A stretch of 64,000 nucleotides of DNA from Micropruina glycogenica (GTDB lineage: Bacteria > Actinomycetota > Actinomycetes > Propionibacteriales > Propionibacteriaceae). The stretch lies in NCBI RefSeq assembly GCF_039524395.1, contig NZ_BAAAGO010000041.1, one strand, 5' to 3'. Each line of letters opens with the position of its first letter. The first letter of the stretch is position 1. A model generated the notes under the pieces. The model worked only from the letters and a program-made list of their open reading frames with translations. It was not told the DNA's origin and ran no database searches. Made by a program: the position numbers and the translations under genes. Positions 26,901 through 35,579 of the stretch are shown one piece after another.

Positions 26901-27541
26901 CCCAGTCCCACGACTCTGCCCACCAGCCCCATCCACTCACCGCAGAGTTTCCCATGCCCACCAGCACGTCGTTGGCCAGCGCGTACCAGAACCTGTACCT
27001 GGCCGCCACCGGGGCGGACGACGTCCGCCTCCGGCTGGGCAACCCTGCCAACCTCCCCAGACCATGGATACCGGCGAGCTGCACAGAGCGGAGGCTGCGG
27101 GCCGAACTGTGGAGTTGGCTTGACGATGTGGCCACCTGGCTCAACGAGCAATACACATGGGACCCGGCCGCAGGGATGATCCCGCCGTGTTGGCCGCACC
27201 ACCCGCACCTGGTCAACGAACTCGCCGTTCTGGCCGACCAACGCCGCCGGGCAGCACTCGACCTGACCAGCTCCAGCCTCGAAGAATGGCACCGCTACTG
27301 CCTGCCCAACTTCTACAGCAGGCTCCAGGCAAGGATGCGCACCGGCTGCGACGAGAAGCACACACCCTGGCCGGCGCAACCTCGCCATGACCGGCACCGT
27401 CGCCAAACCGGGCAACGTCTCGACGCCTTCAACAACGACCTCACCGCACTCGACACCACTGGCGACAGCGACCGCGCCGGCGAACCCGGACCGACGCTGC
27501 GGCTGGCGACCGACAACGGTGAAACCGTCGATCCCCACTAG
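26897..27541 (+). CDS. Unknown protein downstream of the coupling protein
   Basis: A 214-residue soluble protein coupled to the VirD4-like gene by ATGA. The middle is rich in Trp and His (L-W-S-W-L-D-D-V-A-T-W-L, then C-W-P-H-H-P-H-L-V-N-E-L). This pattern recalls DUF4913-type proteins of actinomycete elements, but I am not certain of the match. The C-terminus is polar and low-complexity. It is the last gene of the rightward transfer operon, converging on the peptidase gene. Confidence 0.65.
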   Translation: MTQSHDSAHQPHPLTAEFPMPTSTSLASAYQNLYLAATGADDVRLRLGNPANLPRPWIPASCTERRLRAELWSWLDDVATWLNEQYTWDPAAGMIPPCWPHHPHLVNELAVLADQRRRAALDLTSSSLEEWHRYCLPNFYSRLQARMRTGCDEKHTPWPAQPRHDRHRRQTGQRLDAFNNDLTALDTTGDSDRAGEPGPTLRLATDNGETVDPH

Positions 27542-27584
27542 AAGCACAGCGCGACGTTGGCTTCAGCGACGCCGTGGCGAGTAG

Positions 27585-28247
27585 TCAGGGCAGGAACACG
27601 GTGAGTGCTGCAGCGGTCCAGGCGCCGAGCAGGAGCCACGGGCCGTAGGCAAGGGGTCCGCTGTGCCGGGTGGCCTTGGCCCAGGCGATGGCGGCCAGCG
27701 AGCCGATCAGGACGGCAACTAGAACCAGGGTGAGGTTGTAGGCGCCGATGGCGAGGCCGGCGGCGGCGGCGAGCTTGACGTCGCCCATGCCGATGCCGCC
27801 ACGAGTCAGCAGGTGGCTGGCCAAGAACACGGCCCCGGCCAGGAGCCCTCCCAGCAACGCGGAGAGCGCCACTGACGGCTTACCGGCCACCACCGTGACC
27901 AATCCGACGGCGACGAGGATTGCGGCCGCCACGAGGCCGGATACCCGGTTGGGAAGACGGTTCACGTCCAGGTCGACCGCTGCCAGCCAAGGGCCGGCGA
28001 GGGCCAACGGAAGGAACGGCAGGACCAGGACCGGCGAGGCATTGGCGGCGGCGACGGCGGGCAGGGTCGCGGTCGCGGTCGCTGTAACCCACGGCACCCA
28101 GCGTCGTGGTGCCGGGATGGGTAGGTCGCGTTCGTCACTTCGCCGGTATCCGAGCAGGTCGAGGTTCCGCCGGGTACCGACGCCGATGCCGTACCCGGCT
28201 GCCGCTGCGGCGAGGGTGGTGACGATGAGTGTGATGGGGGTGATCAC
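27585..28247 (-). CDS. Type IV prepilin peptidase (A24), CpaA/TadV-like
   Basis: A 220-residue polytopic protein with the two catalytic aspartates of A24 peptidases in context: A-V-D-L-D-V-N-R-L-P-N (about 89-99) and G-G-I-G-M-G-D-V-K-L-A (about 150-160). It would cut the leader from the Flp pilin (7925) and the TadE/G-like proteins. It lies about 20 kb from the Tad operon, on the opposite strand beside the relaxase. This ties the pilus locus and the conjugation locus into one unit. Confidence 0.92.
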   Translation of the reverse strand: MITPITLIVTTLAAAAAGYGIGVGTRRNLDLLGYRRSDERDLPIPAPRRWVPWVTATATATLPAVAAANASPVLVLPFLPLALAGPWLAAVDLDVNRLPNRVSGLVAAAILVAVGLVTVVAGKPSVALSALLGGLLAGAVFLASHLLTRGGIGMGDVKLAAAAGLAIGAYNLTLVLVAVLIGSLAAIAWAKATRHSGPLAYGPWLLLGAWTAAALTVFLP

Positions 28248-28280
28248 CTGATCTCCTTGTCTGTGCCGATTATCACCCGG

Positions 28281-31200
28281 TCACCACCGCGGTCCGGGTC
28301 CATCACGGCGGATGCCGGGGTTGTCGGGCAGGGGCTGGCCGCTTGGCTGGGTGGGGCTGGTGACCGTTTCGTAGAGGCCGGCGTGTTCGCGGGCGGTCTT
28401 GGCCGCCTGCCAGGACGCCTGTTGGGAGGCCCTGCGGACGTCGTTGTTCCACGCCTTCACCATTGAGGCCAGCGCGCACCGCACCAGCGATGCGGGCACC
28501 TTGGCGTGCTGAGCGATGTGTTCGACGCCGGCGCTCCAGCGGGCTCTGGGCTGCGCCGCCAGTACCTCCACAGCCTGCAGGATCTTCTGCGAGGCGTCGG
28601 TGGGTGCCTTGAGGCGCCGGTCGATGAGTTGTTCACCCAACGGCCGTGCCGTGGTCAACGCCTGCAGCAGTTGCCGGCTGTGGCCGTCGGCGACCAGGTC
28701 GGCCGGGTCGCGTCCGGCTGCGCTCAGGTCGGCGTGTAGCGGGTCGATGGTGTAGCTGGCCAGTAGCCAGTAGTCGCGTTCCGCCGCGGCCTGCCCGGCG
28801 CTGTCCGGGTCGGTGGCGATGACCGGCTGCACCCCGTGACGGTGCAACTGTTGGACCTGGTTCTCGGTGAGGCTGGTGCCCAAAGGAGCGACGCCGATGT
28901 AGCGATCATCGCCGGTGAGGGTCAGCGCGATCGCATCCATTGGTCCTTCCCCCAGGACGGGCACGGTGCCCGGGTGGAGGGTGCCGGCGACGAACAGTTG
29001 GTCGCCCTTGGCGAACAGGGGAGTGGTCGCGGTGTTGAGGTACTTGGGGCCCCGGTTGTCGCTATCGGCCACGGTGGGGTTGCGGCGGCCGACGAAGCCG
29101 AGCACCTGGCCGTTGTGGATGATGGGGAACATGGCCCGGTCCCGGAACCGGTCGATGAGTCGTCCGGTGGACGCGGTCTGGGCCACGCCGGCGGTGATCG
29201 CCTCCAGGTCGGTAATGCCGTGGCGCCGCAGATGCTGCACCAGTGCGGTCCAGCTGTCGGGGGCGTAGCCTGCGCCGAATCGTTCCAGGCCGGCTAGGTC
29301 GGTGTTGAGTCGTCCGGTCAGGTAGGGCGCGGCCCAGCCTGCGGTGAGCCGATCGGTGTAGAAGTCGGCGGTGAGCCGGTTGACCAGCTGCAGCCGGTCC
29401 AACGGCACCGGAGAGTTGCCGATCTGGTCGGCACGTTCCATCATGGCCCGCACCTGGGCGTCGGTGAGATCCGGAGGTCCCATCCGGTCCCGGATCATGC
29501 CCTGGATGGTCAGTACTGCGTCATCGTCGAGGTCCATCTCGCCCATCTCGCCGGTGCCTGCCGGGCCGTCCGTCCACGGGTCGGGGTCGGGTTCGACCAG
29601 GTCGGCCACGTCGGGCAACCAGACCGATTCGGGATCCGCCACCGGCGTGTGATCGCGGTCGGGGAACAAGTCGGTGGGGAGATCATCGGGGGGCTGCTGG
29701 TCGGGGTGGATGGGTTCGTCCTCGCCCGGCTCGCTGCGGTCGGTGAGCAGCGACAGCCGCCACACCCAGCCCTGGCATGGGTCGGTGTGGCCGGCCAGGT
29801 CGGCCCGGTCGCCCTCGTCAACGAGCTGCGGCAGGTTCCAGCCGCGTTGCAGGCCGCGCTCGATGGTGGCGACCAGCGCCGGCCACCACGGGCTGTCCTG
29901 CAACCCGGCGGCCCGGTCACCGACCAGGGTGGTGAACGTGTCCAGCCAGGCGGTGGCCAGGTGATGGTCGCGGTCGATGTTGGCGGCGATGGCGGGACTT
30001 AGTTTGCCCGACAGCCGCCACCACAGTGCGGCGGCGGCGTGGTCGTCGGGTAGCGGCCCGGCGCTGATCGCATGGTCGAGCAGTTGGCGGGTGTTGATGC
30101 CGGCCGAGGACATTTGGGACAGACGCGCGGCCAGTACCGGGGCGAAGGTGTCGGCGAGGATGGTGGGGCTGAACCGGTTCAGCAGCGGCGACCATTCATC
30201 GAGCGCGGCCGACTGGCAGGCATTCAGTCGCGCCTGCAGCCGGCGCTGCACCCGCAGCTGGGCTAGCCCGTGCACGGGTTCGCCCAACGGCCGGGTGTCG
30301 GCCGGGTCGGTTTTGTGCGCTGCCCGCCACACCTCGATGTCGGCGATCAGGTTGGCGCTGGGTGTGCCGGCGATCGCCTGCCCCCAAACCGGCTTGTCGG
30401 CGCTGAGCGCGTCTGCGCGGACCTGTTCGGCCAGTTCGTCGACCAGTCCCGCGCGGGCGGCCAGATACGGTCCCCACAGCGGATGCTCGCGCAGCCCGGC
30501 GGGGATGGCTGGTAGCCACGGCATCGGGCCGCGCTGGTTGCGCCAGCCGGCGTCGGCGATCCGCCAAGACAGCACACTGCACGGGTCCAGGTGGCGACTG
30601 ATCGGGTCCTCGCAGGCGTCGGCGAGGGCCTGGATCGGGTCGCGGCCGTCGGCTTGGACGAGCAGCAGTTGGGCACGCAGGACCGGCCAGGTTTCCGAGC
30701 TGGTCAGTTGCGGCAACTGCGCGTCGATCACGTCATGTATGGCCTGAATGGTGTTGGGGGTGGCGATGTGGCCGGCGGCGAAGCTGATCGCGTCGCTGTA
30801 GCGTTCGGCGGCCTCTCCGAGCCGGGTGGTGGGGGCGGAGGCGAGGCGCAGGCTGGTGGTGGCCGAGACGGGTGATTCGTCCCGGGCCAGGATGGATTCG
30901 AGCAGGTCGGTGGGGGTCAGTGGGTTGACTGTTTCGGGCCGGATGACGCTGTGCGGGTCGCCGTCGCCGACGACCACCAGGTAGGCGTGGTTGGCTTCGC
31001 GTCCGCGGGTCAGCATGGTGTAGGTGTGCTGGCGTGATTCGGTGCCGGTGAGCAGGCCGTGCATGGTGTCGGCGGTGACGCCTTGGGCAGTGTGGGTGGT
31101 GCAGGCATAACCCAACTCGACCTGCTCGGTGACGTATTTGGCTGGGAGCAGGACGGTGCGACGAGACTGGATGTGTTGAACCTTCAGGGCTCCTCGGCGG

Positions 31201-33803
31201 GTCACGCGTTTGATACGCCACCGGTCGCCGTTCTTTACCCAGTCGGCGGCGCTGGTCCGCAACGTGCGGTTGTTCTCCCGGGTGATGATTGTGTCGCCGG
31301 CCGATGCCTGGTTGCCGTCGGCGAGTTGCACGCTGCGGTGGACGACGTGGCCGTTGAGGCGTTGGGTGCGGGCCCGCCTATTGAGTTCGGAAACCAGGTC
31401 ACGGGTCGGAGCCAGCATGATCGAGTCAAGGCCGCCGGTGATGTCGGCCGACCAGGCGGCGAACAGGTCGTCGGCCATGGTGGTGGCATCACCGACGTGG
31501 ATTCGGTGCTGGTCGAGGTAGAAGCCGAGCGCGGAGGTTTGACCCTCGCGCAGCGCTAGCGATGCCGATCCCTCGGCCCGGTCGGTGAACCGCACCAGCT
31601 CCGACAGATGCAGCGCGCCGTGGGTGGATTGGATGTCGCGCAGCACCCCGCCGGCGCCGATCGCGGCGAGCTGCTGATCGTCGCCGATCAACCGGACGCT
31701 GCCGCCTCGATCAAGGATGTGGGTGACGGCGGCATCCAACGACAAGGTGTCGGCCATGCCGGCTTCGTCGATGATCACCAGTGTGTCCGGGCCGAGGCTG
31801 CGGACCCATTTGGGCACCCCGTCCTTCGGGTGCGCCAACGACCACACCAGCTTCGCCAACGTGTCAGCGGTGCCGGTAATCTGTTCACCCAAACCGGCGG
31901 CGGCCGCCGCGGAGGGGGCTAGTCCGACCACGGTTCCGCCATCACCACTCCAGGCACGCGAGAGGGCACTCATCGCGGTGGTCTTGCCCGAGCCGGCCGG
32001 TGCGATCGCCAACTGCAGCCGTGCACCGGAGGTTGCCATTTCCCGCACCAGCAGCACCTGGCCGGCGTTGAGCCGGGTGCCGTTGGCTTCACATTCCAGC
32101 AGTGCCACATCGACCGCAGCCGGCGCCAACCTCTTGCCGTCCCCGCGGCCCGCGGCGGCGACCAGGCGCGCCTCGGAGGCCAGGATCGCTTGCGAGGTGT
32201 ACAGCTGCGAACCGGCCACGCTGTACACGCTGGCACCATCACTGCGCCGCAACACCTCAGGCTCCTGCGGCTCATCGTCGGCGACCGGTTTCGTCAACGG
32301 CCGGCACAGGCTCAACGCCTCCGTGACGAGCCGGTCCACCACCGTTTCCACCCTGGCGGCGGGCACCGCAAGGTCACGGATGTGGCGGTGCGCTTCAGCC
32401 CGCAAATGCCAGGTTTGCCAACTGGAACGATGCGCCTGGACATGCGCCAACACCTTCCCTGCGGTGCGCCGCACCCACTGCTCATCGGCCTGCTGCACAG
32501 CGCGGGGGCGTAGCGGGTGAAGCGCTTTGTCGATCATCTGCCGGATCGCGTCACGGCTGCCCAACACCTCGATCGCTTGGGTGAACCAGGTGGCGCGCTG
32601 CTCGGCCAGGGTGCGGGATTCGTGCTTGGCGTCGCGGGTTTCCAGGGTGGCCTGCTGTGCCAGCGCGATGGATTCCACCGGGGTCGGCGGACGTCCGTGA
32701 TCGTGCTGGAAGGCGGCCGCCAACTCGGTGCGGCGGGCCTCGATCGACACCCTTCGGGTTGACCAGCGCTGGTTCAAGCTGGCCTCGACGCCGACGATTT
32801 CTCGCACCGGACGCTGCCGCGGATCGGTCTGCGGACGGGCCTCGAACCGCACCCCGATGTTGCTTGCGAGGTGCCGCTCCAGAGCGGTGTTGTAGGTCTC
32901 CGAGGCGGCCACGACGGCCTTGTGCAACACCCGCCCGTCGATCGACAACCAGCGTCCGTCGCGGGTTTGGACCTTGTTCGCGACCGCCACATGGGTGTGC
33001 AGATCGGGATCCCCGGCTCGGCTGTCGCGGTGGGTGAACGCGGTGCCGACCAGGCCGTTGACTTCCACTTGGCGCACACCGTTTGTGCCGGTTCGGGTGA
33101 ACAATGCGTGGGTTTCGATGAAGTGCAGCGCGTCCGCGACCGCGCTGCGATGCGCCAACTCGATCGCCGCCGCCACCGGGGCTGGGGCCAACGCCCACAA
33201 CGCCGAGACTGACTTCACCGGCGAAAAGGTCAGGTCGTAGCCGGCGACAGCGGTGGTCTGCTGCCTGGACAGTTTGGCGATGTGACCGGCCAGCTCGCGC
33301 TCATCCAACGGGTCACGGTGAAACGTGGCGCGGAACATTTCCCGTCCCACCTGGGTGCGGATGCGGGCACGATCCTCGATCGCCACCGCGGCCCTGGTCG
33401 GTTTGCCGTTGGCGCTGTTCAGCTTCTCCAACCGGCGCGCCACCTCGATCCGGAAATCGGAGATGTCGTTGTCGAACACCTTGAACGGCTGGCCCAGCCG
33501 GGCAGCCTCGCGCCACGACTTCTCGGTCAGCCCACGCTCCGGTAGGGCCTCCTGACGCTGCCGCGCCAGCGGGTGATGGCCCGAACCGAACAGGGACGTC
33601 ATTTGCTCGGCAGTGACCTCATCACCGACGGCCAATCCGTCGATGCCGGCCAGGCCGGAACCGACCCACACGCCAGGGGTTTCGCCCTTCTCGGTGTAGT
33701 AGGAAGCCAACCCGGCGTGGCCCTTCTCGGTCGAATCCATCGCCGCTACTTGACGGGTCAGATAGTCGTAGCCGGAACCTGCGGTGATCTTGTGCAGGCT
33801 CAT
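28281..33803 (-). CDS. traA: MobF relaxase-helicase-primase fusion (TraA-type)
   Basis: About 1840 residues. The N-terminal TrwC-type relaxase (about 1-320) has candidate catalytic Tyr residues at Y12/Y14 and Y35/Y36 and a metal site H258, H269, H271 (D-P-D-L-H-T-H-V). An SF1 helicase follows with Walker A A-P-A-G-S-G-K-T ending near 608 and C-T-T-H-T-A-Q-G-V-T further on. The C-terminal third carries a DnaG-like catalytic core with a Toprim motif (V-L-G-E-G-P-M-D-A near 1615). It would nick oriT, unwind the strand and prime complementary synthesis. ATG 33803 has AAGGGG seven bases upstream; ATG 33809 is too close to that site. Confidence 0.93.
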   Translation of the reverse strand: MSLHKITAGSGYDYLTRQVAAMDSTEKGHAGLASYYTEKGETPGVWVGSGLAGIDGLAVGDEVTAEQMTSLFGSGHHPLARQRQEALPERGLTEKSWREAARLGQPFKVFDNDISDFRIEVARRLEKLNSANGKPTRAAVAIEDRARIRTQVGREMFRATFHRDPLDERELAGHIAKLSRQQTTAVAGYDLTFSPVKSVSALWALAPAPVAAAIELAHRSAVADALHFIETHALFTRTGTNGVRQVEVNGLVGTAFTHRDSRAGDPDLHTHVAVANKVQTRDGRWLSIDGRVLHKAVVAASETYNTALERHLASNIGVRFEARPQTDPRQRPVREIVGVEASLNQRWSTRRVSIEARRTELAAAFQHDHGRPPTPVESIALAQQATLETRDAKHESRTLAEQRATWFTQAIEVLGSRDAIRQMIDKALHPLRPRAVQQADEQWVRRTAGKVLAHVQAHRSSWQTWHLRAEAHRHIRDLAVPAARVETVVDRLVTEALSLCRPLTKPVADDEPQEPEVLRRSDGASVYSVAGSQLYTSQAILASEARLVAAAGRGDGKRLAPAAVDVALLECEANGTRLNAGQVLLVREMATSGARLQLAIAPAGSGKTTAMSALSRAWSGDGGTVVGLAPSAAAAAGLGEQITGTADTLAKLVWSLAHPKDGVPKWVRSLGPDTLVIIDEAGMADTLSLDAAVTHILDRGGSVRLIGDDQQLAAIGAGGVLRDIQSTHGALHLSELVRFTDRAEGSASLALREGQTSALGFYLDQHRIHVGDATTMADDLFAAWSADITGGLDSIMLAPTRDLVSELNRRARTQRLNGHVVHRSVQLADGNQASAGDTIITRENNRTLRTSAADWVKNGDRWRIKRVTRRGALKVQHIQSRRTVLLPAKYVTEQVELGYACTTHTAQGVTADTMHGLLTGTESRQHTYTMLTRGREANHAYLVVVGDGDPHSVIRPETVNPLTPTDLLESILARDESPVSATTSLRLASAPTTRLGEAAERYSDAISFAAGHIATPNTIQAIHDVIDAQLPQLTSSETWPVLRAQLLLVQADGRDPIQALADACEDPISRHLDPCSVLSWRIADAGWRNQRGPMPWLPAIPAGLREHPLWGPYLAARAGLVDELAEQVRADALSADKPVWGQAIAGTPSANLIADIEVWRAAHKTDPADTRPLGEPVHGLAQLRVQRRLQARLNACQSAALDEWSPLLNRFSPTILADTFAPVLAARLSQMSSAGINTRQLLDHAISAGPLPDDHAAAALWWRLSGKLSPAIAANIDRDHHLATAWLDTFTTLVGDRAAGLQDSPWWPALVATIERGLQRGWNLPQLVDEGDRADLAGHTDPCQGWVWRLSLLTDRSEPGEDEPIHPDQQPPDDLPTDLFPDRDHTPVADPESVWLPDVADLVEPDPDPWTDGPAGTGEMGEMDLDDDAVLTIQGMIRDRMGPPDLTDAQVRAMMERADQIGNSPVPLDRLQLVNRLTADFYTDRLTAGWAAPYLTGRLNTDLAGLERFGAGYAPDSWTALVQHLRRHGITDLEAITAGVAQTASTGRLIDRFRDRAMFPIIHNGQVLGFVGRRNPTVADSDNRGPKYLNTATTPLFAKGDQLFVAGTLHPGTVPVLGEGPMDAIALTLTGDDRYIGVAPLGTSLTENQVQQLHRHGVQPVIATDPDSAGQAAAERDYWLLASYTIDPLHADLSAAGRDPADLVADGHSRQLLQALTTARPLGEQLIDRRLKAPTDASQKILQAVEVLAAQPRARWSAGVEHIAQHAKVPASLVRCALASMVKAWNNDVRRASQQASWQAAKTAREHAGLYETVTSPTQPSGQPLPDNPGIRRDGPGPRW

Positions 33804-34002
33804 CGTCATACCCCTTATAGAGCCGGCGAAGCCGCCGCTTTTCGGACACCAGTCGCTGCACGAACCGGCCGAGACTGCCGAAGAGTCATCTGGCAAGCGC
33901 ACACGTCGCCCGGCTGAAGCTCCGGCACGTGCAACAACGCTCGGTCCCGGCGTGAATGCAAGAGGTGTGTGGCGCTTGGGAGTGATCGAAAACAGGGGAT
34001 AG
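33804..34002. promoter_or_regulatory. Divergent promoter region and candidate oriT
   Basis: The 199 bp between the leftward relaxase gene and the rightward unit at 34003. It holds several short imperfect inverted repeats, for example around CGAAGC...GCTTTTCG at 33827-33844. MobF origins of transfer usually lie next to the relaxase gene, so this is the first place to look for oriT. I cannot identify a nick site by eye. Confidence 0.4.
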
Positions 34003-34441
34003 GTGACGTGCCTGAGGGGGTGGCGGGTCTGGCAGAAGTTGGTGGGATGGCGGGCATCGAGGAGAGATCTCTCTGGTGAATCTGCGGTGGATCGTGTCCG
34101 GGAAGTGGAGCTTGGAGCGGCTGAAAGGGAAGTGAAGAGGACGTTTCGGGTTCAGGGGATGGAGGCGGCGAGGTTCGTGGTGAAGCAAGCGGTACGGCAG
34201 GATGCGCGACGTACGGTGCGGGAGGCGCTGGATGCTCGACGCCGGTCACAGATGGAGGCCGAACGGCGGCAGGCGACCTTGGCTGTGACGGTGCTGAGCG
34301 CGATCGCGGAACGCCAGGCGGCGGTCGCGGCCGCCGACGATGCGGGCGNTCGAGCTGCTGTGCGGTTCCACGGTTGGGTTGAAGGAGCTGCAGCGGCTGG
34401 CGAAACTTCCGCTGCGCACACCGGCGGAGAAGGCGTCGTGA
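34003..34441 (+). pseudogene. Coiled-coil protein gene disrupted at an ambiguous base
   Basis: The frame from GTG 34003 encodes a charged helical protein (R-E-V-E-L-G-A-A-E-R-E-V-K-R, Q-A-V-R-Q-D-A-R-R-T-V). At 34349 the sequence has an N. Downstream the natural-looking continuation is in the +1 frame (E-L-L-C-G-S-T-V-G-L-K-E-L-Q-R-L-A-K-L) and stops at 34439-34441, overlapping the next ATG as TGATG. So the N probably marks one surplus base, and the native gene is a roughly 145-residue protein. Its start is uncertain; GTG 34087 is another option. Function unknown. Confidence 0.6.
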
Positions 34442-35289
34442 TGACCCGCAGCCGGCCGATTATTCCGCGGAATAATCCGGTCGCGGTCGTCTCCAGGACT
34501 GCGTCGTGGCGGTGGGCGTGGGCGGCTGCTCAGGTCACTCCGGTGCTGTTCTCGAGTTACGTGTGGTTGATCATCGGCACGCTGCAGCCGTTGCTGATGG
34601 TGGCGCTGCTGGCGGCTGCCGTTGTGCTGATCGCGGTGCGCAACACCACGTTCGGTCTGTGGTGGCGCTACGGAGCTTCCAGGCTGGAGGGGGGCCATCG
34701 GGACCGGGTGGCGGCCGCCATCGTGCCGGTGGCGAGCCTGCCGTGTCTGTGGGTGGGCCGTCGGATGCCGGCGGCGCTGGTGGCCTTGCCGAGTGACTCT
34801 GACTTGGTCGTCTCGAGCCGAGTGGTGAACTGGGTTGTTCGGGGCGGCTACACCGACTTGCAGGTCAGCGCTGTGGTGGCGCACGGTGTCGGCCAGCAGG
34901 CGGTGACCCGGTCGCGGATGGTCGCTGCCGGTGAGGCGTTCACCCTGCCCTGGTCGCTGCTAGTGATGCTCGCCGCACCGATCGTGGGCCGGCTGTGGAC
35001 GTTCGGTCTGATCCGTGGCGGGTGGACGGTGCGCTGGGTGGTGTTCGCGGTCGCGGTCTGGCAGTCCTACAGCGAAGGCCGTTGGGTCGGCATGTGGGGA
35101 GTGCTCGTGATCGCCACCTTGAGTTGGTCGACCGGCTACCTGCACCGCCGGTGGAGTCGGCGGCTTGAACTGCTCGGCGATCAGCGGGTGATCAGCGAAG
35201 GGCTCGGCCCGGTGCTGGCCGAGATGATCCGGCACGCCGTTCCGCTGAACCCGCGGCGCATCGACCGTCTGCAGGGGGTGTCGTCGTGA
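34441..35289 (+). CDS. Membrane protein resembling an M48 peptidase with a lost active site
   Basis: A 282-residue protein with two membrane helices near 30-65, a soluble loop and two more near 165-215. The loop has V-S-A-V-V-A-H-G-V-G-Q-Q-A-V (about 141-154), where M48 peptidases have an H-E-x-x-H site within the same kind of helix. Here the Glu and the second His are replaced, so it should not bind zinc in the normal way. The ATG at 34441 follows GGAGAAGG. Palindrome copy 5 lies in codons 7-12 (P-I-I-P-R-N). GTGA coupling joins it to the next gene. Confidence 0.65.
   Translation: MTRSRPIIPRNNPVAVVSRTASWRWAWAAAQVTPVLFSSYVWLIIGTLQPLLMVALLAAAVVLIAVRNTTFGLWWRYGASRLEGGHRDRVAAAIVPVASLPCLWVGRRMPAALVALPSDSDLVVSSRVVNWVVRGGYTDLQVSAVVAHGVGQQAVTRSRMVAAGEAFTLPWSLLVMLAAPIVGRLWTFGLIRGGWTVRWVVFAVAVWQSYSEGRWVGMWGVLVIATLSWSTGYLHRRWSRRLELLGDQRVISEGLGPVLAEMIRHAVPLNPRRIDRLQGVSS
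34459..34476. promoter_or_regulatory. Palindrome copy 5, inside the M48-like gene
   Basis: A perfect ATTATTCCGCGGAATAAT, 18 bp after the ATG of the M48-like gene, encoding I-I-P-R-N-N. It is the last copy in the window; none occurs right of 34.5 kb. Confidence 0.7.
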
Positions 35290-35579
35290 ACGGCACCGCG
35301 CGGCAGGTGCTGCGTGACCTGCGGCAGGGCGTGGTCGATCGGTCGCCCGCGCTGCTGGTGATGGTGCTCAGGTGGGCTCTGGTGCTGGTGTGGATGGTGT
35401 ACGGGCCGGTGTGGGTGGTCGACCAGATGGTGCGGCCCGACTGTGCCGTGGCGGTCTTCTTGGTCATCTGGGTGTACCTGCTTGGTAAGGCGATGTGGTC
35501 GGCTTGGCGCATCTTCTCGCCGGAACGCCGTGTTCATCGTGAGCTGGCCGCGATGGTTCAGAGGGCCGAGCGGTGGTGA
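35286..35579 (+). CDS. Small two-helix membrane protein
   Basis: A 97-residue protein with two membrane helices (about 22-45 and 52-73) and a basic amphipathic C-terminus (R-R-V-H-R-E-L-A-A-M-V-Q-R-A). GTGA overlaps occur at both ends, so it is part of the unit running from 34441. It may be a partner of the M48-like protein. No family recognised. Confidence 0.7.
   Translation: MNGTARQVLRDLRQGVVDRSPALLVMVLRWALVLVWMVYGPVWVVDQMVRPDCAVAVFLVIWVYLLGKAMWSAWRIFSPERRVHRELAAMVQRAERW

Noticed and set aside
34003..35289. A single fused gene spanning the ambiguous base
   Set aside because: The sensible C-terminus of the first part is in another frame and ends at a TGATG junction. The second part has its own ribosome site and start.
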